Shown: positions 7,965 to 17,651, counted from the stretch's first letter. The stretch is DNA of 43,700 bases from Synechococcus sp. J7-Johnson (GCF_024345795.1 NZ_JAGQBU010000024.1:1-43700); one strand, 5' to 3'. Numbers and translations are program-made. Notes: generated by a model from the letters alone, not told the origin.

Positions 7965-9659
7965 ATGACCTCGACACCCCACCCCCAACAACCCCTGGCT
8001 CCGCGCTGGGATGTGGTGGTTGTGGGTGGCGGCGCTGCTGGGCTGATGGCCTGCCTGGAGCTTCCCGCCGGGCTGAGGGTGCTCCTGCTCAGCAAGGAGC
8101 GCGGACCCCGAACCGCCAGCCGCTGGGCTCAGGGCGGCATCGCCGCAGTCACCCGGGCTGAGGACAGCCTGGAGAGCCACCGCGATGACACCCTGCGGGC
8201 TGGGGCGGGACTGTGCGATCCAGGCGCCGTCGATCTGCTGGTTCGGCAGGCTCCGGCCTGCGTTGAACGGTTGCTGGGGCTGGGCATGGCCTTTGACCGC
8301 GACGGCAGCGGCCTGAGCACCACCCTTGAGGCCGCCCACAGCCACAGGCGGGTGCTCCATGCCCAGGATCGCACTGGAGGCGCTCTGGTGGATGCCCTGG
8401 AGCGGGAGGTGCTGCGCCGCCCGGGGCTGGTGCAGCGCAAGGGCCTGATGGCCCTTCAGATCTGGGTCGAGCAGGGCCGCTGTCTCGGCCTGCAGGTGCT
8501 GGAGAACGATCAGGTGCGCTGGCTTGGGGCCGGTGCCGTGGTGCTGGCCAGCGGCGGCGGCGGCCACCTGTTCGAGAAAACCACCAATCCCTCCCAGTCC
8601 ACGGGCGATGGTGTGGCGATGGCCTGGCGGGCCGGGGCCGCCATCCGCGATCTGGAGTTTGTCCAGTTTCACCCCACCGCCCTGATGCTGCCAGGGGCCC
8701 CCCACTTCCTGATCTCCGAGGCGGTGCGGGGTGAAGGGGCCCGCCTGATCGATGCCCACGGCCACAGTCCGGTGGCCGACCTGGCCAGTGCCGATCTGGC
8801 GCCCCGCGATCAGGTGAGCCGTGCCCTGGTGCGAACCATGCAGGCCCAGAGCGTGGACCACCTCTGGCTCGACCTGCGCCCGGTGGGACAGGAGCGGCTG
8901 AACCGTCAATTTCCAACGATCCTGCGCCGCTGCCGCGAGCTGGGCCTGGAGCCCATTTCGGCGCCGATCCCCGTGGCTCCAGCCGCCCATTACTGGATGG
9001 GTGGCGTGAGCACCGACCTGGGCGCCGCCACAAATCTTCCGGGCCTGTACGCCGTGGGGGAAGTGGCCTGCACAGGCGTGCATGGCGCCAATCGGCTGGC
9101 CAGCAATTCACTGATGGAATGCCTGGTCTTTGCCGGGCAGCTGCGGCACCTGTCCCTGCCGGAGCAGCAGCCCTGGCCCAGCTCCTGGGAATCGCCCTCG
9201 CCTGCCGGGGGGGGCAGCTGCCCCTCCCCACTCGCCCAGGCCCAGCCCCTGCAGAGCGACTTGCTGGCCCAGAGCGAGCGGCTGCGCCATCTCTGCTGGC
9301 GGGTGGCGGGGGTAGAGCGCCAGGAGCGGGACCTGCGGGAGGCCCTGCGGCTGATCCACCACCAGCGACAGGAGCTGGACGATCAGCCCTGGATTCAGGC
9401 CCTGGCCAGGCTCGAACCCGGCGATCAACTGCCCCTTGGACCGGGAGGCGGAAGTGTTCTGCGCCCCCTCAACGATCTGCGCCAGCTGCTCACGCTGGCA
9501 GATCTGCTTGTGGAGGCTGCCCTGTTCCGCCGCGAGAGCCGCGGCGGCCACTACCGGACCGACTGCCCGGCGCCCCAGCCCTTCTGGCAGCGCCACTCAC
9601 TGCAGCTGTGCGGTAAGGGGATCCACACCACCCCGTTGCTGAAGGGGAACTCCGGCTGA
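7965..9659 (+). CDS. nadB: L-aspartate oxidase NadB
   Basis: FAD-dependent enzyme, 564 residues, that oxidises L-aspartate to iminoaspartate, the first step of de novo NAD synthesis; NadA then uses the product. The dinucleotide-binding motif VVVVGGGAAGLMA is at 17-29. The FAD/substrate segments SRWAQGGIAA, FHPTAL, AAHYWMGGVSTD and GANRLASNSLMECLVF follow in the order typical of the succinate dehydrogenase/fumarate reductase flavoprotein fold. I chose ATG 7965; the longer frame would read through psbU's terminator. The next gene, VKOR, is convergent, 16 bases away. Confidence 0.94.
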   Translation: MTSTPHPQQPLAPRWDVVVVGGGAAGLMACLELPAGLRVLLLSKERGPRTASRWAQGGIAAVTRAEDSLESHRDDTLRAGAGLCDPGAVDLLVRQAPACVERLLGLGMAFDRDGSGLSTTLEAAHSHRRVLHAQDRTGGALVDALEREVLRRPGLVQRKGLMALQIWVEQGRCLGLQVLENDQVRWLGAGAVVLASGGGGHLFEKTTNPSQSTGDGVAMAWRAGAAIRDLEFVQFHPTALMLPGAPHFLISEAVRGEGARLIDAHGHSPVADLASADLAPRDQVSRALVRTMQAQSVDHLWLDLRPVGQERLNRQFPTILRRCRELGLEPISAPIPVAPAAHYWMGGVSTDLGAATNLPGLYAVGEVACTGVHGANRLASNSLMECLVFAGQLRHLSLPEQQPWPSSWESPSPAGGGSCPSPLAQAQPLQSDLLAQSERLRHLCWRVAGVERQERDLREALRLIHHQRQELDDQPWIQALARLEPGDQLPLGPGGGSVLRPLNDLRQLLTLADLLVEAALFRRESRGGHYRTDCPAPQPFWQRHSLQLCGKGIHTTPLLKGNSG

Positions 9660-9675
9660 ACGCTGGCCTGTGAGT

Positions 9676-10596
9676 TCAGAGCTGGCCCTTGAAACCACTC
9701 AATTCGGCCAGTTTGGCGAGAGTCTTGACGCCGGAGTCCAACTTGCCGTTGATCTCCCAGGTGGGGAATCCCTGGAGGTTCTTGCTGTCGCAGAGCGCTT
9801 TCTGATTGTTGACGCCATCGGCGGCACATTCGATCACCTTCAGCTTGGCGTTGGCCTCCTTGCCGAACAGTTCCTTCTGTTCATGGCAGTGGGGGCACCA
9901 GTAGGCGCTGTACATCACCGCACCGGTCTGGCTGAGGTGCTCCGCCAGGGCCAGGGTGGCTGGGGTACTGACGCTGATGACGGGCGGTGGTGTGCCGCGG
10001 GTGCCCATGGCGGCGGGCCTATCAACGGAGGCGGCCCAGCCCAGGCCCACCAACCCCACCAGCAGGGCCACAAGAACCCCACGAAACACCAGCTGGCCGC
10101 GGTCGTCCCACTGGCCGCCGATGAGGCTGAGAACGAACAGGATCAGGCTGAGAACAGCCGAGAGCACACAGAAAAAACAGAAGGCCTTGATCTTGAACAC
10201 CAGCAGCCCCATCAGGAGCAGGCTGAACACGGCCATGCCGCCGCTGAGAAGGAACAGCCCCCACCAGCTGCGCTCGGAGATGGCCGATCGGGCCTCGCCC
10301 CTGAGAATCAGCGGCAGCACCGCCAGCACCAGCACCGTGGTGTAAGCGAGGAAGCCGAAGAGCGAGAGCGGCTGGCCGAAGAGACTGCCCCAGGCACTGT
10401 TGAGCACCTTGTCGCAGCCTTCGGAGCCCCCGGGGCAGCTGAGCGGGCCGATCAGCCCCCAACGCTTGAGGGTGATAGCACCGGTGTCGATCGCACCGAT
10501 CGTGGCCAGAACAGCCATCACGACGCGGACCCAGCGCAGTCCGGGATCTGATCGTCGACGGCTGCTCAGACGACTGCTCAAGCGGGTGGAAGTCAC
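9676..10596 (-). CDS. VKOR-thioredoxin fusion, thiol-disulfide oxidoreductase
   Basis: Membrane disulfide-forming enzyme of the bacterial VKOR type, 306 residues, which oxidises thiols in the lumen/periplasm and passes electrons to quinone. Residues 20-185 form the helical VKOR domain, with the loop cysteines C54 and C61 and the quinone-site pair C140-F-F-C143. A hydrophilic linker leads to a thioredoxin-like domain with C234-P-H-C237 and a second pair, C257 and C269. The start is GTG 10596, whose GTGA overlaps the TGA of btpA, so the two are translationally coupled. A longer frame upstream runs inside btpA and is rejected. Confidence 0.93.
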   Translation of the reverse strand: MTSTRLSSRLSSRRRSDPGLRWVRVVMAVLATIGAIDTGAITLKRWGLIGPLSCPGGSEGCDKVLNSAWGSLFGQPLSLFGFLAYTTVLVLAVLPLILRGEARSAISERSWWGLFLLSGGMAVFSLLLMGLLVFKIKAFCFFCVLSAVLSLILFVLSLIGGQWDDRGQLVFRGVLVALLVGLVGLGWAASVDRPAAMGTRGTPPPVISVSTPATLALAEHLSQTGAVMYSAYWCPHCHEQKELFGKEANAKLKVIECAADGVNNQKALCDSKNLQGFPTWEINGKLDSGVKTLAKLAELSGFKGQL

Positions 10597-11429
10597 GGCA
10601 AGGGCTTTATCTGGGCCGATTGTGGCAGCATCCGCTTCAGAGCACTGACCCGCGCGGGGTCCACCGGCGCAGAGATCAAGCCATTGCATTTGAGGGCCGT
10701 GCCAGCGATCACGCCGTCACAGGCAGCCGAAAGCCTCTGCAGCGTCTGAGGATTGGCCCCACTGCCGATCAGCACAGGCGCCCCGGCTGCCGCAGCCCTG
10801 GCCTGCTCCAGATCGGCCGGATCGGTGGGTCTGCCGGTGCCCGTGCCCGAGACGATCACCCCATCGGCGCCGCCGCGCTCGAGCACATCGCTCACTGCCT
10901 CCGCCATCGACAGCGGCGCCAGGGGGGCTCCGTGCTTGACCAGCACATCGGCCAGGATCCTCACCGATTCGGCACCCAGTAGGCGGCGCCGGCGCAGCAG
11001 CTCGGCGGCCACCCCCTCGATCAACCCCTGATCGGTGACCGTGGCACCGCTGAGCACATTCACCCGCAGAAAGTGAGCGCCACTGGCCTGGGCGATCGCC
11101 AGAGCCGCCAGCGCGTCATTGCGCAGCACGTTGATGCCCACCGGCTGCTCTGTGGCCCGCACCACCGCCAGGGCCAGCCTGGTCATTGCCGCCACCGTTT
11201 CCGGCGGCACCGATCCCCGCCAGAAGGGCACATCGCCGAAGTTCTCCACGATCAGGCCATCGACGCCACCGCTGAGATAGGCATCGGCATCGGCCAGGGC
11301 GGCAGCCTCCAGATGCCCCAGATCACCGGCCCAGCCCGGAGATCCAGGCAGGGGCCCAAGGTGAATCACCCCGATCAGCGGACAGAGTTGGGGAAAAAGC
11401 TCACGCCAGTGGGATCCAGAGCAGGGCAT
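10593..11429 (-). CDS. btpA: BtpA family photosystem I biogenesis protein
   Basis: Predicted TIM-barrel protein of 278 residues in the BtpA family. BtpA of Synechocystis is a thylakoid-associated protein needed for stable accumulation of the photosystem I reaction centre; distant homologues are archaeal and bacterial enzymes, so catalysis is possible but unproven. Characteristic segments are [15 protein letters not shown] near the N-terminus, [26 protein letters not shown] and [16 protein letters not shown] used the ATG at 11429; an ATG at 11477 would add 16 residues. It overlaps the downstream VKOR gene by four bases and is divergent from rimO across 113 bases. Confidence 0.9.
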   Translation of the reverse strand: MPCSGSHWRELFPQLCPLIGVIHLGPLPGSPGWAGDLGHLEAAALADADAYLSGGVDGLIVENFGDVPFWRGSVPPETVAAMTRLALAVVRATEQPVGINVLRNDALAALAIAQASGAHFLRVNVLSGATVTDQGLIEGVAAELLRRRRLLGAESVRILADVLVKHGAPLAPLSMAEAVSDVLERGGADGVIVSGTGTGRPTDPADLEQARAAAAGAPVLIGSGANPQTLQRLSAACDGVIAGTALKCNGLISAPVDPARVSALKRMLPQSAQIKPLP

Positions 11430-11542
11430 GGCAATGGCCGCAGCAGGAGAACGAGCCAGGCCGAGGCACCCTGACATCCCATAGGGTGATGGATTGGCCC
11501 CAGGGGTTCTACCCACGGTCAAGGTTTTCGGCCGCCGCACCC

Positions 11543-12979
11543 ATGTCTCCCGCCAACGCAGCTTTCCCCGCAGGATCGGTCCGGCCCGCCGACGAGTCCA
11601 AGACCAGCCGTCCCACCGTGGCCTTCGCTCACCTGGGCTGCGAGAAGAACCGGGTCGACACTGAGCACATGCTCGGACTGCTCGCCCAGGCGGGCTACGG
11701 GATCAGCGCCGATGAGCGCGATGCGGCAGTGGTGGTGGTGAACACCTGCAGCTTCATCCAGGACGCCCGCCAGGAATCTGTGCGGACCCTGGTGGAGCTG
11801 GCGGAGCAGGGCAAGGAGCTCATCATCGCCGGCTGCCTCGCCCAGCATTTCCGCGAGGAGTTGCTGGAATCTCTGCCGGAGGCACGCGCGATCGTCGGCA
11901 CCGGCGACTACCAACACATCGTGGAGGTACTTGAGCGGGTCGAGGCCGGTGAGCGGGTGAACCGTGTGAGCGAGGTGCCCACATTCGTGGGCGATGAGCA
12001 TCTTCCCCGGTACCGCACCACCTCCGAGGCGGTGGCCTACCTCAAGGTGGCAGAAGGCTGCGACTATCGCTGCGCCTTCTGCATCATCCCCAGGCTCCGG
12101 GGCGACCAACGCTCCCGCACGATCGAGTCGGTCGTGGCGGAGGCCCATCAGCTCGCCGCCCAGGGGGTGCAGGAGCTGATCCTGATCAGCCAGATCACCA
12201 CCAACTACGGCCTCGACCTCTACGGCAAGCCCCAGCTCGCGGAGCTGCTGCGGGTCCTGGGAGAGGTGGAGATCCCCTGGATCCGGGTTCACTACGCCTA
12301 TCCCACCGGCCTCACATCAGAGGTGCTGAGCGCCTACCGGGACGTGCCCAACGTGCTGCCGTATCTGGATCTGCCGCTTCAGCACAGCCATCCCGAGGTG
12401 CTGCGGGCCATGAACCGCCCCTGGCAGACCGGCGTCACCACAGAGCTGCTGGGACGGATCCGCCAGCAGCTGCCCGATGCGGTGCTGCGCACCACGTTCA
12501 TCGTCGGCTTCCCCGGTGAAACCGAGGAGCATTTTGAGCACCTGCTCCGTTTCGTGGAGGAGCAGCGCTTCGACCATGTGGGGGTATTCACCTTCTCCCC
12601 GGAAGACGGCACCGCTGCGGTGGATCTGCCCGATCCGGTGCCGGCTGAAGTGGCGATCGAGCGCCGCAACTGCCTGATGGCCGCTCAGCAACCGATCGCG
12701 GCCGAGCGCAATGCCAGCTGGGTGGGTCGGATCGTTGATGTCCTGATCGAGCAGGAGAACCCCAGCAGCGGCGAGATGATCGGGCGTTGTGCCCGCTTCG
12801 CTCCCGACGTGGACGGGGAAGTGCGTGTGAGCCCGGGTCCCGGTGGTCTCTGCGCCTCCCCCGGCACCATGGTGCCGGTGCGGATCACGGCCTCCACCCC
12901 CTACGACCTTCAGGGCGAGGTGGTGGGCGCCCGGGCCATGGTGGAGGAGGCTCTGGCCAACCGCGGCAGCCGCGGTTGA
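11543..12979 (+). CDS. rimO: Ribosomal protein S12 methylthiotransferase RimO
   Basis: Radical SAM methylthiotransferase, 478 residues, that adds a methylthio group to the conserved aspartate of ribosomal protein S12. The N-terminal MTTase domain has the three cluster cysteines C33, C69 and C98 (LGCEKN, NTCSF, AGCLA). The radical SAM cluster is C173-x3-C177-x2-C180 in [15 protein letters not shown]-terminal TRAM domain follows. [11 protein letters not shown] and DLPLQH separate RimO from MiaB. I chose ATG 11543; an ATG 19 codons upstream would add a low-complexity tail. The stop overlaps the next gene's TTG start. Confidence 0.96.
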   Translation: MSPANAAFPAGSVRPADESKTSRPTVAFAHLGCEKNRVDTEHMLGLLAQAGYGISADERDAAVVVVNTCSFIQDARQESVRTLVELAEQGKELIIAGCLAQHFREELLESLPEARAIVGTGDYQHIVEVLERVEAGERVNRVSEVPTFVGDEHLPRYRTTSEAVAYLKVAEGCDYRCAFCIIPRLRGDQRSRTIESVVAEAHQLAAQGVQELILISQITTNYGLDLYGKPQLAELLRVLGEVEIPWIRVHYAYPTGLTSEVLSAYRDVPNVLPYLDLPLQHSHPEVLRAMNRPWQTGVTTELLGRIRQQLPDAVLRTTFIVGFPGETEEHFEHLLRFVEEQRFDHVGVFTFSPEDGTAAVDLPDPVPAEVAIERRNCLMAAQQPIAAERNASWVGRIVDVLIEQENPSSGEMIGRCARFAPDVDGEVRVSPGPGGLCASPGTMVPVRITASTPYDLQGEVVGARAMVEEALANRGSRG

Positions 12980-14214
12980 GGCACTGGATCCGCCGCAACC
13001 AGCGCACCACCTTTCTGATCGCCTCGGGGCTGAGCACCGCCGGCTCCTTCGCCGGACTGACAGCCAAAGGCTGGATCCTGATGGACCAGACCAGCAATCC
13101 GTTGCTGCTGGCCCTTCATTTCGGCGTCCTGGCGTTGCCGAGTCTGCTGGCCAGCGGCACTGCTGGGGTGCTCACCGACCGGATCGGCTGCGAACGGGTG
13201 CTGATCCGCTCCCAGTGGGGCCTGGTGGCGGGTGCCGCCCTGGGGGCTGTGGCCATCCCTCTGCTGACGGGAGCCGCCCAGGTGAGCCTTCTCCTGCTCA
13301 GCACCCTGGTGGTGGGTCTGGCCAGCGCCTTTGAACTCACGGCTCGCAACAAGTACTGCGCCCTGCTGGTGGATGAGCCGGCCCAGCTGGCTCCCTACCT
13401 CACCTCCTTCTCGGTGGTGTTCAACGTCGGCAAGCTGGTGGGGCCACCCATCGGTGGGTTGCTGCTCGCCCTGACGGGACCAGCCACGGCCCTGACCATC
13501 GATGCGGCCTCCTACCTGCTGCCGATCGCCACAGTGCTGTGGCTGCTGCAGCCCAACCTCAGCGCCGAGCGGCGCAGCGGCAGGGGCGTTGATTCCAGCC
13601 TGATCAGCGCCTGGCGGGGCTGTGGCGCCAGCCTTCGCCACGTGCTCGTGTTCACTGGCCTCGCTTGCCTGGCGGTCTTCTTCCATCCCGGCCTGGCGCC
13701 GCTGATCGCCGCCCAGGTGCTGGGACCATCCCCTCAGGCCCTGGGCTGGTTCACGAGTGTGCTGGCGGCGGGCAGCATCAGCGGAGGGCTGCTGCTGCAA
13801 CGACGCAGTCAGTGGCTGAGCGAGCGCCCTTCCCTGCTTCTGGGCACCTGTGCCGTGATCACCAGCCTCGCCCAGCTGGGCATGGCTCTGAGTGCGCCCA
13901 CGGCCTTCCGGCTGGGGATGACCTTTCTGATCGGAGCGGGGACCGCTGGTCTGCTGGCAGGCAGCAACCTGATCCTGCAGGTGGGAGCTCCGCTCGTGCT
14001 GCGCGGACGTATGGCAGGTCTTGGTCAGATCGCCTTCCTCGGCGGCGGCGGCTTCAGTGGCCTGATCGCCGCCGTGCTCACCCTGAGGATCGGATTGCCA
14101 GCCACCTTTGCGCTCATGGGCAGCATTGGCCTGGCGTTGGGGCTGCTTGAGCTAACCAGCCGCTGGGGACTGCGCCTGAATCCAGGGGGGTCAGATCAGC
14201 TTGATGCCGCGTAA
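12976..14214 (+). CDS. MFS transporter (DHA3-like exporter)
   Basis: Membrane protein of about 412 residues with eleven to twelve hydrophobic segments, organised like the MFS_3/enterobactin-exporter branch of the major facilitator superfamily. The loop [14 protein letters not shown] after helices 2-3 corresponds to the MFS signature, and [19 protein letters not shown]-like residues follow helix 4. Substrate unknown. No ATG lies near the expected N-terminus; a TTG at 12976 forms a TTGA overlap with the rimO stop and gives [13 protein letters not shown] before the first helix, so I take it as the start. The 3' end overlaps the antisense petL-like gene by 24 bases. Confidence 0.85.
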   Translation: MRHWIRRNQRTTFLIASGLSTAGSFAGLTAKGWILMDQTSNPLLLALHFGVLALPSLLASGTAGVLTDRIGCERVLIRSQWGLVAGAALGAVAIPLLTGAAQVSLLLLSTLVVGLASAFELTARNKYCALLVDEPAQLAPYLTSFSVVFNVGKLVGPPIGGLLLALTGPATALTIDAASYLLPIATVLWLLQPNLSAERRSGRGVDSSLISAWRGCGASLRHVLVFTGLACLAVFFHPGLAPLIAAQVLGPSPQALGWFTSVLAAGSISGGLLLQRRSQWLSERPSLLLGTCAVITSLAQLGMALSAPTAFRLGMTFLIGAGTAGLLAGSNLILQVGAPLVLRGRMAGLGQIAFLGGGGFSGLIAAVLTLRIGLPATFALMGSIGLALGLLELTSRWGLRLNPGGSDQLDAA

Positions 14215-14283
14215 AACAGTGGACAGAAGGAAGGCCGTCAGCAGTCCAGCGGCCACCAGAACGAGGTACAAAGCTGCCGCCAT
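14191..14283 (-). CDS. petL: PetL-like cytochrome b6f small subunit (30 aa)
   Basis: A 30-residue single-helix peptide: MAAALYLVLVAAGLLTAF followed by [12 protein letters not shown]. The short N-terminal tail, one membrane segment and C-terminal L-R-x-I-K-L-I match the pattern of PetL, whose members end in G-L-x-x-I-K/R-L-I. PetL sits at the periphery of the b6f complex and stabilises the dimer. The gene is too short for normal ORF cut-offs. It lies convergent to the MFS gene and overlaps its last 24 bases. An in-frame GTG three codons upstream is an alternative start. Assignment rests on the motif and length only, so a different small membrane subunit is possible. Confidence 0.7.
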   Translation of the reverse strand: MAAALYLVLVAAGLLTAFLLSTVLRGIKLI

Positions 14284-14375
14284 GGCCAGCACGGGAATAC
14301 AACCCGCTCATTAGAGCAGAGCAACCCTGCTGCCGTGGGTTCCCCTTAGGCTGGCGCCCTACGAACCGGATCAGC

Positions 14376-15980
14376 ATGCGCGCTCTGCTCGTCTACCCGG
14401 AGTTCCCCAAGACCTTCTGGAGCTACGAGAAAATTCTCGAGCTAGTGAATCGCAAGGTGTTGCTCCCGCCACTCGGGATGGTCACCGTGGCGGCCCTGCT
14501 GCCCCAGCAGTGGGAGTTCAAGCTTGTCGACCGCAATGTGCGCGAAGTGACCGAGGCCGAGTGGGCCTGGGCTGAGCTGGTGATCATCTCCGGGATGATC
14601 GTGCAGAAGGCCGACATGGCCGCCCAGATCGCCAAGGCCAAGCAGCGGGGTCTGCCCGTGGCGGTGGGAGGCCCCTTCGCCAGTTCGACCCCTGATGCAC
14701 CAGAGATAGCTCTGGCCGATTTCAAGGTGCTCGATGAGGGTGAGATCACCCTGCCGATGTTCATCGAGGCTCTGGAGCGCGGCGAGCAGCAGGGCCGCTT
14801 CAGCTCGGAGGGCGTGAAGCCCGACGTGACCGGCACCCCCATTCCCCGCTTCGATCTGCTCGAGCTCGACGCCTACGACTCGATGTCAGTGCAGTTCTCC
14901 AGGGGCTGCCCGTTCCAGTGCGAGTTCTGCGACATCATCGTTCTGTATGGACGCAAGCCCCGCACCAAGACCCCAGAGCAACTGATCGCCGAGTTGCAAT
15001 ATCTCTACGACCTGGGCTGGCGGCGCTCGATCTTCCTGGTGGATGACAACTTCATCGGCAACAAGCGCAACGCCAAGTTGCTGCTGCCGGCCCTGAAGCA
15101 ATGGCAGATCGAGCACGGCTATCCCTTCAGCTTCGCCACCGAAGCGTCGGTGGATCTGGCCTCCGACGACGAAATGATGTTGATGATGGCCGAAAGCCGT
15201 TTCGACAGTGTCTTCCTCGGCATCGAGACCCCGGATGAGGCGAGTCTGGAAACGGCCCGGAAGCTGCAGAACACACGCAGCTCCCTGGAGGAATCCGTCG
15301 ATCGGATCACCTCCTACGGCATCAGGGTGATGGCCGGCTTCATCATCGGCTTCGATGGGGAGAAATCCGGGGCCGGCAAACGCATCGTCGAGTTCGTGAC
15401 CCGCACAGGCATCCCCGCAGCGATGATGGGCATGCTGCAGGCTCTGCCCAACACCGGCCTCTGGCATCGGCTCGAGAAGGAAGGACGGCTGATCCAGGAC
15501 AAGGCTGACGCCAAGGGGGTGAACCAGACCAACCTGCTCAACTTCGTGCCCACCCGCCCGATCCGCGACATAGCCAACGAATACGTGGAGGCCTTCTGCA
15601 ACCTCTATGAGCCGAACGCCTACATGGATCGGGTCTTCAGCTACTACCACAAGGTGGGCAAGCCCCGCTGGCAGCCCTTCCTCAAGCCTGAGCATTCCGG
15701 CTTCAAGCTTCCCAGCTGGACCGACGTGCGCGCCTTGCTGATCGTCATCTGGCGTCAGGGCCTGGTCCGCGACACCCGCGGTCGGTTCTGGCGTTACCTG
15801 TTGGCCATGGCCCGTACGAATCCCGATCAGCTAGAGCAGTTCCTCGTGGTGCTCGCCCACAACGAGCACTTCATGGAGTACCGCAGCATCGTCACCGAGG
15901 AGATTCAGGTGCAACTGCAGTCACTGCCTCCGGAACCACCTCCCGCCACGTCAGATGTGAGAGAACTCCAGCCGGCGTGA
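14376..15980 (+). CDS. B12-binding radical SAM protein with DUF4070 domain
   Basis: Cobalamin-type radical SAM protein of 534 residues. The N-terminal Rossmann-like B12-binding domain spans about 1-135 (MRALLVYPEFPKTFW to VLDEGEITLPMF). The radical SAM core has C178-x3-C182-x2-C185 in SRGCPFQCEFCDIIVLYGRKP. A C-terminal DUF4070 region begins near MLQALPNTGLW. The architecture is that of the BchE/HpnP group (anaerobic cyclase, hopanoid C-2 methylase), but many cyanobacterial members have no known substrate and no squalene-hopene genes are nearby. The ATG at 14376 is preceded by 92 bases of intergenic sequence shared with petL. Confidence 0.9.
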   Translation: MRALLVYPEFPKTFWSYEKILELVNRKVLLPPLGMVTVAALLPQQWEFKLVDRNVREVTEAEWAWAELVIISGMIVQKADMAAQIAKAKQRGLPVAVGGPFASSTPDAPEIALADFKVLDEGEITLPMFIEALERGEQQGRFSSEGVKPDVTGTPIPRFDLLELDAYDSMSVQFSRGCPFQCEFCDIIVLYGRKPRTKTPEQLIAELQYLYDLGWRRSIFLVDDNFIGNKRNAKLLLPALKQWQIEHGYPFSFATEASVDLASDDEMMLMMAESRFDSVFLGIETPDEASLETARKLQNTRSSLEESVDRITSYGIRVMAGFIIGFDGEKSGAGKRIVEFVTRTGIPAAMMGMLQALPNTGLWHRLEKEGRLIQDKADAKGVNQTNLLNFVPTRPIRDIANEYVEAFCNLYEPNAYMDRVFSYYHKVGKPRWQPFLKPEHSGFKLPSWTDVRALLIVIWRQGLVRDTRGRFWRYLLAMARTNPDQLEQFLVVLAHNEHFMEYRSIVTEEIQVQLQSLPPEPPPATSDVRELQPA

Positions 15981-16027
15981 CCAACTGAGCTCATGTCGGA
16001 GAGAAACCCTGAGCTCCAGCAGTTCCT

Positions 16028-16450
16028 TCAGTCCTGGATGTAGGAGTCGCCAGAACGCAGGGCCGCTTCGGCCTTCTGCAGTTCACGGCCCAGATAAAGG
16101 GCATGATCCAGCCTGCTGATCGGGGCTGGGGATGGCCCCTCAGTCAGCTGAATACCCAGTTGTTTGGCCGTGCGGCCTCGAAATACTGTCACCGGCCGGC
16201 GGGGGGCTGCTCTACGGCAACTGAGCACTTCGCCGGTGTCAGGATCGGTGGCCAGGCCTCTGGCATTGATACCGTTGCTGTAGAGCTCCGCCACCAACTC
16301 TCCCCGCTCGCGATCCAGGCTGATCAGCACATAGCCGGCGGGATCGAGATCGATAGGGCGCTGCGACAGGCGTTCATCGAGAGCTCGCAGCTCCTGCAAG
16401 GGTGTAGCTGCAGGCGCGGGTGAAGACGTGATCGACGATCGCTGATCCAT
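16028..16450 (-). CDS. DUF4346 domain protein
   Basis: Small soluble protein of 140 residues with no known function. It matches the cyanobacterial DUF4346 pattern as I recall it: ELRALDERLSQRPIDLDPAGYVLISLDRE, a central NARGLATDPDTGEVL, TVFRGRTAKQLG and the C-terminal LDHALYLGRELQKAEAAL ending DSYIQD. The ATG at 16450 follows the upstream acyltransferase-like gene by 22 bases on the same strand, so they may share a transcript. A much longer frame upstream runs inside that gene and is a shadow. Confidence 0.82.
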   Translation of the reverse strand: MDQRSSITSSPAPAATPLQELRALDERLSQRPIDLDPAGYVLISLDRERGELVAELYSNGINARGLATDPDTGEVLSCRRAAPRRPVTVFRGRTAKQLGIQLTEGPSPAPISRLDHALYLGRELQKAEAALRSGDSYIQD

Positions 16451-16472
16451 GCACTGATCGTAAACAGCGGAC

Positions 16473-17651
16473 TCAGCAGGTGCCCAAGGGCAGATCCCGG
16501 CGGCTGAAAGGCAGCTCGGCATTTTCCGCCTCGATCTCCTCGAGCATCTGGGCATTGGCTTCGGGCAGCCAGCGACGCAGCAGCCGATCGAAGCCTGGAT
16601 CCTGCCAGCGGTGCAGGCTGGCTCGGGGCTCGGCCAGAAAACCCCGGCGCCGCTTGTGGCTCCCGCCAGCCCCTGGATCAAAGCAGCTGATGCCCTGCTC
16701 GATCGCCCACTCGATCGGGGCGTAGTAGCAGACCTCGAAATGCAGGTTCTCGATCTCCCGATCACTGCCCCAGTAGCGGCCCCAGAGGGCCTCGCCGTGG
16801 CGCACGCAAAGCGACATCGCCACCGGCTCCTGCGGATCGCCCCGATGGGCACTGAAGAGCACCAGATGCTCTCGCAACTCAAGGGCATCCAGCCGGAAGA
16901 ACTCCTCGCTGAGGTACTTGCTGCCCCAGGCCCCCCAGCGGCTGCAATGCTGGGCGTAGAGGTGGTGCATCCGCTCCAGCATGGCGGCGGGAATCGCAGA
17001 TCCCACCAGGGGAGTCACCTGCAGACCGGCCGCGGCGATCGAGCGCCTCTCCCGGCGGATGTTGCGCCGCTGGTTGGCATTGAAGCCCGCCAGATAATCC
17101 TCGAAACTGCTGAATCCATCGTTGGACCAGAGACTCTGCTGATTCAGCCAGGTGGCGCAGCCAGCGGCCTCGGCCCAGGGCTGCCACTGGGGATCCACGT
17201 AGAGGAAGTTGCAGCTGAAGATCTTCTGTTCGCGGCAGAAGCGATCGATCAGCTCAAGCATCAGGGCCGTGACCTCTGCCTCGTCTTCACTGGGATCGAT
17301 GTGAAAGCGATAACCCTGCACCGGGCTGAGCGGGCTCATGCCCACCAGCTTCGGGTAGTAGCGCAGGCCCAGCTGACCGGCGAGCTGGGCGAAGGATTGA
17401 TCGAAGACGAATTCCCCGTAGCTGTGGCCCTTGAGGTAGAGCGGCGCCACGGCAATCAACCGCTCCTGGCGCCACAGGCTCAGATGGCAGGGCTGCCAGC
17501 CCTGGCGGGGCACGATGCTGCCGGAGCGCTCCAGAGCGTGCAGCCAGGGCCAGCCGTAGAACGGAAGACCCGCAGGCCCCGTGAGCTCCTGCCAGGCTTC
17601 ACGGGGAATCTCCGTCATGGCCCGGTGCCAGCGGGCCTGCAGCTCAGCCAT
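16473..17651 (-). CDS. FemAB/GNAT-like protein (COG3146)
   Basis: Soluble protein of 392 residues in the family once called 'peptidoglycan biosynthesis/recognition FemAB', related to the GNAT fold. Visible family features are PFYGWPWLHALERSGS near the N-terminus, VAPLYLKGHSYGEFVFDQ, FNANQRRNIRRERR, and the C-terminal FDPGAGGSHKRRRGFLAEP. Members are thought to transfer an acyl or aminoacyl group, but no substrate is established. I chose ATG 17651; ATG 17699 would add 16 residues and overlap the divergent gene at 17698. It lies upstream of the DUF4346 gene. Confidence 0.82.
   Translation of the reverse strand: MAELQARWHRAMTEIPREAWQELTGPAGLPFYGWPWLHALERSGSIVPRQGWQPCHLSLWRQERLIAVAPLYLKGHSYGEFVFDQSFAQLAGQLGLRYYPKLVGMSPLSPVQGYRFHIDPSEDEAEVTALMLELIDRFCREQKIFSCNFLYVDPQWQPWAEAAGCATWLNQQSLWSNDGFSSFEDYLAGFNANQRRNIRRERRSIAAAGLQVTPLVGSAIPAAMLERMHHLYAQHCSRWGAWGSKYLSEEFFRLDALELREHLVLFSAHRGDPQEPVAMSLCVRHGEALWGRYWGSDREIENLHFEVCYYAPIEWAIEQGISCFDPGAGGSHKRRRGFLAEPRASLHRWQDPGFDRLLRRWLPEANAQMLEEIEAENAELPFSRRDLPLGTC

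Noticed and set aside
7908-9083. 391-codon minus-strand open frame
   Set aside because: Antisense to nadB; histidine/glutamine/glycine-rich and unlike any protein I know.
14376-15980. Calling the B12 radical SAM gene hpnP
   Set aside because: Architecture fits but the family has many non-HpnP cyanobacterial members and there is no hopanoid context.
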